Part shown: one piece after another, positions 15,837-21,584 of the stretch
How positions within the stretch are numbered: position 1 is the first letter of the stretch
How the letters are laid out: each line of letters opens with the position of its first letter
NCBI GenBank assembly: GCA_001275005.1
Contig: JWZX01000796.1
Coordinates: 1 to 23,257 of the forward strand
DNA length: 23,257 bases
Direction: 5' to 3'
Source: Chrysochromulina tobinii
Taxonomy: Eukaryota; Haptophyta; Prymnesiales; Chrysochromulinaceae
Translations under genes and position numbers: made by a program
The notes under the pieces: generated by a model
Databases searched by the model: none
What the model was told of the DNA's origin: nothing
Seen by the model: the letters and a program-made list of their open reading frames with translations, nothing else

Positions 15837-16318
15837 TCCCCGGCCCCGCTGCGGGCGCGATGGCCTATCGGGGCCGATTCCGATGTGGTGTCGGAACCGG
15901 ATGCACTCGACAGAGTGTGGTGAGACGTGAGTCGCAGAGTGCCATAGAAGGAGCAAGGACGTTCGTGATTTATGATTGATTGAGCAAGCGATGTGGCCGT
16001 TGAGGCCTCACGCGGTCAGGGGAAGGGCAGACAGCGAAAAAGCTCGAAACGACGGGACCGGCCGCCGCACGCGCGCGCCGGGCGCGCCGGCCGCGGCGCG
16101 GCGCGTTTCGCGTGACCCGACACCCGACCGTGCACGAGCCCACGGACCGTGAAAGTACCACGGAACTGAGCGACCCCGACCGGTTTCTCTTCCGATTCTC
16201 ATGTGACAATCGAATTATGTGATCTTGTCGTGAATCCGTTTGAATGCGCTGTATCGCGGCTACAAAGAAATAGGTACCGCAGCGCGGTGGCTTGCACTTA
16301 CTTACGCGGTGGCACGCG
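15650..16318. other. Convergent intergenic spacer
   Basis: Between the calflagin-like stop (15649) and the acyltransferase stop (16319). Contents: a purine-rich stretch (about 15680-15730), a CT microsatellite (15792-15832), a GC-only island at about 16055-16105, and AT-richer sequence around 15960-15990 and 16195-16275. Open frames here are short and repeat-derived. Probably two 3' UTRs and spacer. Confidence 0.5.
15792..15832. repeat. CT dinucleotide microsatellite
   Basis: About 20 CT units with one interruption (CTGACT) near 15803. It lies in the convergent spacer after the calflagin-like gene. Confidence 0.95.
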
Positions 16319-17415
16319 TCACGGGGCGTCACGCGAGGATACCCGAGCTGGCCCCTGCTGCCAGGTGGGCAGAGCGCTGTTGACTATGGCGTAGACACGA
16401 TCGCATAGCTCGCCCTCCTCAAAGCCTTGGCCGGCGACGTGGATGGGCGGATGCACGATCACGCGCACGCCCTTGGGCACGTCGAGCGGCAGCAGCGACC
16501 CTTTTGGATACCATTGGGCGAGCTCACAGATGGAGATGGGCACAATGGGCGTGTGCGCACGCAGCGCCATCTTAAAAGGCCCTCGCTTGAAGGCCATGAT
16601 TTTGCCGTCGGTGCTCCGACCCCCTTCGGGGAAAGTGATGAACGAGCTGCCGGCCTCGAGCGCCTTGACCGTCTCTTTGAAGGTCTCGAGCTGCGATCTC
16701 CGAGATTCCGTCTGGAGCGGGATGTGTTGTGCGAGCCTCATGGACCAGCCAATGATTGGGATCTGGAGGATCTCCTTCTTAGAGACGTATTTCATCGGGC
16801 GCGGGATGAAACCTAGAGCACATCGCACGCGGCGCGGAGCTCAGCACACCGAGAGAGCCCAGCGCACGCATGCGGCATGCACGGGAAGCAAGCGACGCCG
16901 CAGTGCAGCAGGCTGCCGCTTGCACCAGTCAGCGTGAGAATGTCGAGGAAGGAGGTGTGATTCGGAATATACAAGGCCGTGCCGATGCCTTCGAGGTTCT
17001 CGAGGCCGACCACCTCCGGTATGTAGCCGCATGCCGTCATCGAAGCCCTTGCCCAAAAGTGGATAACCCAGTCAACCCCGCGACAGCGATGATGCTCATC
17101 GAAGTGCTGCGACCAGAGGTGCGCGATCAGCACGGGGATTTGCACGAAGAAGGCGGTGCTGAAGACGGAGAAGCCCATGAGCATCCCGCTCAGCGTGAGT
17201 GTATGGCCTTGGAAGGTGATGAAGTGCCGTGGCACCACCTTGGGAGCTGGCACGAGCACCGCCTTTGCTATCGGACCGTGCGGATATCGTGGTAGCCCCA
17301 CGCGTGCCTGTGCAGCCAGCCGGATCGGAACGGTTCTGAAGCCGCTGCACGAGTGCTGTCGCGCGAGGAGCGCGAGCAGCAGTAGAGAGCGGTGCCTCAA
17401 CATTTTTTCGGGCAT
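16319..17415 (-). CDS. 1-acyl-sn-glycerol-3-phosphate acyltransferase (PlsC type), two exons
   Basis: Join, on the minus strand, 17415-16926 and 16812-16319; 327 aa. It converts lysophosphatidate plus acyl donor to phosphatidate, the second acylation in glycerolipid synthesis. Motifs: catalytic NHTSFLD (H153 and D158 form the HX4D pair), GFIPRPMKYVSKKEIL across the splice, IPIIGWSM, ITFPEGGRS (about 222-230), FKRGPFKMAL and IVPISI. One membrane segment lies upstream (about 75-100, GMLMGFSVFSTAFFVQIPVL). The N-terminus MPEKMLRHRSLLLLALLARQ is a signal-peptide-like leader followed by SCSGF, resembling the bipartite plastid leaders of algae with secondary plastids, so a plastid envelope location is likely. 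In-frame upstream ATGs at 17490 and 17520 would lengthen the N-terminus but bury the leader. The gene is divergent from the hydrolase gene at 17638. Confidence 0.9.
16813..16925 (-). other. Intron of the acyltransferase gene, 113 nt
   Basis: On the minus strand: ACTG|GTGCAAGC donor at 16925 and TGCTCTAG|GTTTC acceptor at 16813. Phase 1; the join makes a Gly codon and gives ILTLTG|FIPRPMKYVSKKEI, exactly the PlsC order. Unspliced, the frame runs to a stop at the acceptor (CTCTAG), losing the FPEGGRS half. Confidence 0.88.
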
Positions 17416-17484
17416 TTGCTCCGCGCGTGCCGCTCGCTCGCCTTCGGCCGCTGCCCGCCGCCTGTTGCAGTCACCATGCGGCGC

Positions 17485-17532
17485 GGACATCTCGATCGCT
17501 TCCCGGGTGATCTCGGACATCTCGAGATGTCC
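17485..17532. promoter_or_regulatory. 18-bp perfect palindrome with an extra half-site, divergent promoter
   Basis: GGACATCTCGAGATGTCC at 17515-17532 is a perfect palindrome. Its half-site GGACATCTCGA occurs once more at 17485-17495, exactly 30 bp away, about three helical turns. Both lie between the acyltransferase (start 17415) and hydrolase (start 17638) genes, roughly 100 bp from each start. A dimeric factor site is a reasonable guess. Caution: the minus-strand frame is open through it, so it could instead be N-terminal coding sequence. Confidence 0.4.
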
Positions 17533-17637
17533 CAGCAGAGTCCGTGAAAGTCGTGTCGCGCGGTTCAACCGCTTCGCCGCCTGTTGGACGAATCACCGCA
17601 TGACGCGTTTTTTTTTCACGCCTGTCTTGATTTCGCG

Positions 17638-18879
17638 ATGCGCTGGTCACGCCTGGCATCGGCGCACCGCTCCCTCATGCACCGCGGCCTATGCACGGCG
17701 TCGAGCGAGTCGGTGCTCATCGCAGCGCCGCCCAGGATGCGTGTCGTCGACCTGCACCGTCCTGCGGCGCTGAACGCTCTGAACCATGAGATGGTGGCCA
17801 CGTTGCTCCCGCTCGTCCAGAACTGGCAGCAGATCGATGGAGACGTGAAGCTCGTGGTGTTCCGCGGCGCGGGAGAGCGCGCCTTCTGTGCGGGCGGCGA
17901 CATCCGCTTCCTGCGCAAGTGCGCCATGAGCGGCACTCACGAGGGCCGTGCGCCCGCGATCGCCTTCTTCAAGGAAGAGTACACGCTCAATCACGCCATC
18001 GGCACGAGTCGCACGCCCATCGTCTCGATTCTGAATGGCATCGTGATGGGTGGTGGCGTAGGCCTCTCGGTGCACGGCCACGTCCGCGTGGCCACCGACA
18101 CGACCATCTTCGCGATGCCAGAGACGGGCATCGGCTTCTTCCCGGACGTTGGCGGCACCTACTTCTTGCCGCGGCTTCGTGGCTCACTTGGCATGTACCT
18201 CGGGCTCACGGGGGCGCGGCTGCGCGGCCGAGACCTGCTGACCGCCGGGGTCGCAACGCACTTCGTCCCCGCCGAGCGCATCGATGCGCTCGAGATGCTG
18301 CTGCTCGAGCTTGCGGGTAAGACGGCAGGTAAGACCAACACGCTCGAGTCCAACCAGGATTTTGTCGATTTGGAGGTGCTGCGCCGCGCGATCAGCACCC
18401 TCGATCAGCTCGCGCCGGCCTCCGCGTATACGTCGGCGTCCTCGCCGCCGATCAAGCTCAGTGAGCAGATGCTCGCCGAGATTGACGAAACGTTCTCCTT
18501 GGGCGAGGTGTGGGAGATCGTGGCGGCTGTCCAGCGCCTCGCGGGCACAGCCGTTGGGCCGGAGCACTGGGCGGTCGCAGCGGCCAATGAGCTCTCGCGC
18601 GCCTCCCCCACCTCCCTCATCGTCACGCATGAGGCACTCAAGCGTGGCAAGGCGTGCAAGTCGCTCGCCGCGTGCTTGCAAATGGAGTTCCGCATCGCCC
18701 AACGCTTTCTCAAGCACCCCGACTTTGTGTCGGGTGTCGGTGCCGTGCTTAGTAAGGGGGCCGAGCCAGCGAGCTGGTCGGCGCCGCCGTCAAAGGCGGA
18801 GCTTGAGGAATGGTTCGTTACGGGCGAGGGCGGCGATCTCGTGCTGTATGGCCCCGGAGCTGCTCGCGCTGGTAGCTGA
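17638..18879 (+). CDS. HIBCH: 3-hydroxyisobutyryl-CoA hydrolase, probably mitochondrial
   Basis: 413 aa from the ATG at 17638. It belongs to the enoyl-CoA hydratase/isomerase superfamily and hydrolyses 3-hydroxyisobutyryl-CoA to the free acid in valine breakdown. Visible: RPAALNALN; oxyanion-hole segments FCAGGDIRFL (about 81-90) and NGIVMGGGVGLS (about 134-145); catalytic region FAMPETGIGFFPDVGGTYFL with Glu162 and Asp170; GLTGARLRGRDLLTAGVATH; and the C-terminal FLKHPDFVSGVGAVL. The PDVGG and LRGRD..TAG.ATH signatures distinguish hydrolases from hydratases. The N-terminus MRWSRLASAHRSLMHRG is basic with no acidic residue, a mitochondrial presequence type. An in-frame Met at 17584 has an acidic start and is less likely. 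Odd: a 12-bp tandem duplication (AGKTAGKT) at 18316-18339 creates two GGTAAGAC donor-like words. Confidence 0.92.
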   Translation: MRWSRLASAHRSLMHRGLCTASSESVLIAAPPRMRVVDLHRPAALNALNHEMVATLLPLVQNWQQIDGDVKLVVFRGAGERAFCAGGDIRFLRKCAMSGTHEGRAPAIAFFKEEYTLNHAIGTSRTPIVSILNGIVMGGGVGLSVHGHVRVATDTTIFAMPETGIGFFPDVGGTYFLPRLRGSLGMYLGLTGARLRGRDLLTAGVATHFVPAERIDALEMLLLELAGKTAGKTNTLESNQDFVDLEVLRRAISTLDQLAPASAYTSASSPPIKLSEQMLAEIDETFSLGEVWEIVAAVQRLAGTAVGPEHWAVAAANELSRASPTSLIVTHEALKRGKACKSLAACLQMEFRIAQRFLKHPDFVSGVGAVLSKGAEPASWSAPPSKAELEEWFVTGEGGDLVLYGPGAARAGS

Positions 18880-19117
18880 GGAGCCCTCCATTGCCGGGGC
18901 TCGGTCCCGGACTCCGCATCCCCCGTCTGGTTCCTTGCTGGATGATGCTCCTGGTTCCATGATGGTGTTTAACTGAACTTGAACCTGAACTTTAACTGTT
19001 TAAGGTTACATGTTTCGCTTCACACCCCAACTTTGAGGTCGTCGGCACCACGTGGCCGTCGCGTGGCTCTGCGGATTCTGCACACACATTGCTACACGCG
19101 CGGTCGTCGTTTGCCTC
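18880..19117. other. Short spacer between two plus-strand genes
   Basis: 238 bp holding the hydrolase 3' UTR and the Bfr1-family promoter. At 18969-19015 there is an AT-rich, AAC-rich stretch with TTTAACTG twice and GAACTT/GAACCT words. The coding frame of the next gene is open from 19052 with a GTG but no ATG before 19118. Confidence 0.45.
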
Positions 19118-20827
19118 ATGGCTAAGGAAGAAAAGGGGAAAAAGGAACCGAAGGTCGACGCAGAGCCAACGGCCGAAGCGCCTGCGGCTGCCGCTGATGA
19201 CGAAAGCAAGACTGCACCCGGGGAGGTGAAGCCGGTGCCCAGGCCGAACGAGGACGAGCTCAAGGAAAAGATCGAAGAGATGAACGCCAAGATCAACACC
19301 TTGCAGGCGCGGATGACGACGATCAAGGAGACTCTCGACGCGCGGGAGTCGGGCAAGGGCGAGACGCCCGAGGTGCAGAAGAGCAAGGCCCTCATGAACA
19401 GCTCAAAGACGGAGGCTCGCCGCCTTGCGCAGGAGCGGCGCAACATTTACGATCAGATTAACGCCGCCGACGCTCAGAAGAAGCATCAGCAGGAGCTGGC
19501 GCAGCGGCTCAAGTCGCAGCTCACCTACTTCTCGGTGGACGAGGTCGACCGCAAGATCAAGGCCCTGGAGCATCAGCAGCAGACCACCTCGATGGCCGTC
19601 AAGGACGAGAAGAAGATCCTCGAGGAGATCAAGAAGCTCTCGGCGAACAAGCCGATGATCCGGCAGTACGACGAGGCGCGCGAGTCTCTCAAGGGGGTGA
19701 GCGAGCACCACGCGACCCTGTACGCGCAGCTCAAGGCCAAGGCCGCCGAGCTCGAGGTCGTCAAGGAGCAAGAGGATAAGTACAAGGCGGAGCTCGATGC
19801 AGCCAAGGCCAAGGAGGAGGCCAAGAAGACGGACATCCCCGGCCTGTTCAAGGAGCGCGACGCGATCCGTAAGGAGATGTCGGACCACCGCGACGCGATC
19901 AAAAAGCTGCGCGACGACTTCAACGAGAAGCGCAAGGAGTGGGAGAAGTACCAGAAGATCGTGCGCGACCAGAAGCAGAAGGAGTGGAAGGAGCGGCAGG
20001 AGGCACGGCAGAAGGAGTACGAGGAGCAGAAGCGCCTGTACGAGGAGGAGGAAGCCAAGCGCGACCCGTGGGAGGAGGAGAAGATCATCTGCGAGCAGCT
20101 CATCGTGTACTGCGCCAAGTACCTGCCGAAAAAGGAGGCCGAGACCGAGGCGCCCAAAGAGATGGTCGTCGAAAAGGGGGCCAAGATTGTCAAGAAGGCC
20201 GAGCTCGAAGATGACTGGGGTGGGCTGATGAAGAAGAAGTCGAAATCCAAGGGCGGAGCCGGGCCGACCCCTGCGGCGCCCAAGTCCGTCACGCTCAAGC
20301 ACTCGCCGACGGACTTGACCCTCTGGCTCAAGCTCGGAGCGCTCGGTGACAAAATCGAGCTCGCCGCTCCCGCGGATTCGTCTGAGTGCCCTGCTCTCCA
20401 TGAGAAGCTCCTCGCGAAGCGTGAGTGGCTGGCGAAGGCGCCACCCAAGCCGAAGCCGAAAAAGGCCGAAAAGCCCAAGGAGGAGGAGAAGCCCAAGGAG
20501 GAGGAGGAGGAGGCCTCCAAGGGGGAGGAGACTGACGCTCCCACGGCCCCTCCCGCCGCACCGGCCGCACCGGCCGAGGAGCCGGCATTCGACCTCAAGG
20601 CGCTCAAGGAGCAGGAGGCGGCGGAGATGAAGAAGAAGATTGAGGAGAACGCTCTCAAGGCCAAGCAGAAGGAGAAGGAGGAGGACGAGAGAATCGCCAA
20701 GATGCAGGCGCTCGAGGCCCAGGGCGTCAAGGTGGCGGGCGGCATGCACAAGTTTGACGCATCCGAGGTCGACGTGCACGGCGGCAACGCGACGGCCGAC
20801 GACTTCTTGGATGCGTTTGGCATGTGA
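19118..20827 (+). CDS. Bfr1-family coiled-coil mRNP protein
   Basis: 569 aa, ATG at 19118 (MAKEEKGKKEPK). A charged N-terminus is followed by a long coiled coil at about 45-320. Its first part has the Bfr1 layout: ELKEKIEEMNAKINTLQARM, ARRLAQERRNIYDQI, LKSQLTYFSVDEVDRKIKAL, SMAVKDEKKILEEIKKLS, KPMIRQYD. Yeast Bfr1 binds polysomal mRNPs at the endoplasmic reticulum together with Scp160; this protein probably does something similar in the cytosol. After the coil come DDWGGLMKKKSKSKGG, a folded-looking part (about 385-435), a Lys/Glu/Pro-rich linker and a conserved-looking tail KFDASEVDVHGGNATADDFL. A 157-bp part of the linker and following helix (20522-20678) is present again, almost identical and in the same frame, at the window's right end. 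Confidence 0.82.
   Translation: MAKEEKGKKEPKVDAEPTAEAPAAAADDESKTAPGEVKPVPRPNEDELKEKIEEMNAKINTLQARMTTIKETLDARESGKGETPEVQKSKALMNSSKTEARRLAQERRNIYDQINAADAQKKHQQELAQRLKSQLTYFSVDEVDRKIKALEHQQQTTSMAVKDEKKILEEIKKLSANKPMIRQYDEARESLKGVSEHHATLYAQLKAKAAELEVVKEQEDKYKAELDAAKAKEEAKKTDIPGLFKERDAIRKEMSDHRDAIKKLRDDFNEKRKEWEKYQKIVRDQKQKEWKERQEARQKEYEEQKRLYEEEEAKRDPWEEEKIICEQLIVYCAKYLPKKEAETEAPKEMVVEKGAKIVKKAELEDDWGGLMKKKSKSKGGAGPTPAAPKSVTLKHSPTDLTLWLKLGALGDKIELAAPADSSECPALHEKLLAKREWLAKAPPKPKPKKAEKPKEEEKPKEEEEEASKGEETDAPTAPPAAPAAPAEEPAFDLKALKEQEAAEMKKKIEENALKAKQKEKEEDERIAKMQALEAQGVKVAGGMHKFDASEVDVHGGNATADDFLDAFGM
20522..20678 (+). repeat. Source copy of a duplicated Bfr1-family coding segment
   Basis: Matches 23101-23257 over 157 bp at a constant offset of 2579, with one difference (C at 20590, T at 23169; silent). 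It encodes GEETDAPTAPPAAP ... KQKEK in both places. The true length is unknown because the second copy is cut by the window edge. Confidence 0.97.
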
Positions 20828-21584
20828 GCGGCGCCGGACAGCGGGACCAGCGAGACGAGCAAATACTGTGGTGGGCGTAGCATGTATAGCGGAGCATTAT
20901 TTGGGGACTTTCTCATTCGTTCGGTCCGTGATCTCGTGAAGTTTGTGTTCATATATCGTTAATAATTATGCGCACTTCATTCAATTCCCCAACTGACAAC
21001 GACGTCGTACAGGTGCGGTTGCGCCTATAAACATGAAAAGTCGTAGTACCACAAGGTAGTAGACCGCCGCTCCCACTTCGCACTTGTGCGGCCCCCGTTG
21101 GGTCAACCATTCAATTCCCAAACAGGTGTAGGTGGTTGGGCCCTTATAACGCATGAACAATACTTGTAGTCCAGCGCCACTCCCCGCCCGTTGGGTCAAG
21201 TTTGAAGATATTGAAGTTATGACGTGTATGGGACTTTGGGCATGGATCTTTGGAGAGGAAGACAGGAAGTCGAGTGGAGAGAAAACCACAATACTCACTC
21301 GCAAGAGAGGCGGATCATTTTGGCAACGACTCGTACTCGACTGACGACTCGTCTCGACCTTGGTGCTTGGTCGTCGACGGTGTTTACAAATTGCGTTCCC
21401 AGCCCAAAAAGGGATTTCCCTGTCGTTCAAAAGAGATCTGAGAGTCCACACAAGCCGCTTTTAACCTCCACAAACACGCACCGCTGATGTAATTCACACA
21501 GTTGACCGATCATTCACACCTCCAGAGTTTGCGAACACGTGGAGCGCTCGACCCCGGAAGACTGCACCCCTGTTCGTCTGGCCA
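20828..21584. other. Intergenic spacer upstream of the tandem-SET gene
   Basis: No supportable gene. The stretch is clearly lower in GC than the rest of the window from about 20880 to 21500. It holds a diverged tandem duplication (20978-21199). A minus-strand frame of 156 codons crosses it but has no recognisable domain and owes part of its length to the duplicated unit. The last ~100 bp should hold the SET gene promoter; no clear core element is seen. Confidence 0.5.
20978..21199. repeat. Diverged tandem duplication, units of 130 and 92 bp
   Basis: Unit 1 is 20978-21107 and unit 2 is 21108-21199. Both start CATTCAATTCCC and end CCCGTTGGGTCAA. In between they share, in order, CAGGTG, CCTATAA/CCTTATAA followed by CATGAA, GTAGT.C and CCGC.CC-type words. 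Unit 1 is longer through internal insertions, or unit 2 has deletions. Confidence 0.7.

Noticed and set aside
15315-15923. Plus-strand Arg/Ser-rich open frame ending in a Ser-Leu run
   Set aside because: Shifted frame of exon 3 of the calflagin-like gene that runs through the CT microsatellite.
17416-17568. Longer acyltransferase starting at 17520 or 17490
   Set aside because: It would place about 25-35 polar residues before the signal-peptide-like leader, and the region looks like the divergent promoter. Not excluded.
19403-20952. Minus-strand Leu-rich and Ser-rich open frames opposite the Bfr1-family gene
   Set aside because: They mirror the Lys/Glu codons of a coiled coil. The apparent hydrophobicity is an antisense artefact.
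20981-21451. Minus-strand 156-codon open frame in the spacer before the tandem-SET gene
   Set aside because: No known domain, and part of it is the tandemly duplicated unit read twice. I cannot support it as a gene, though it lies in a region otherwise unexplained.
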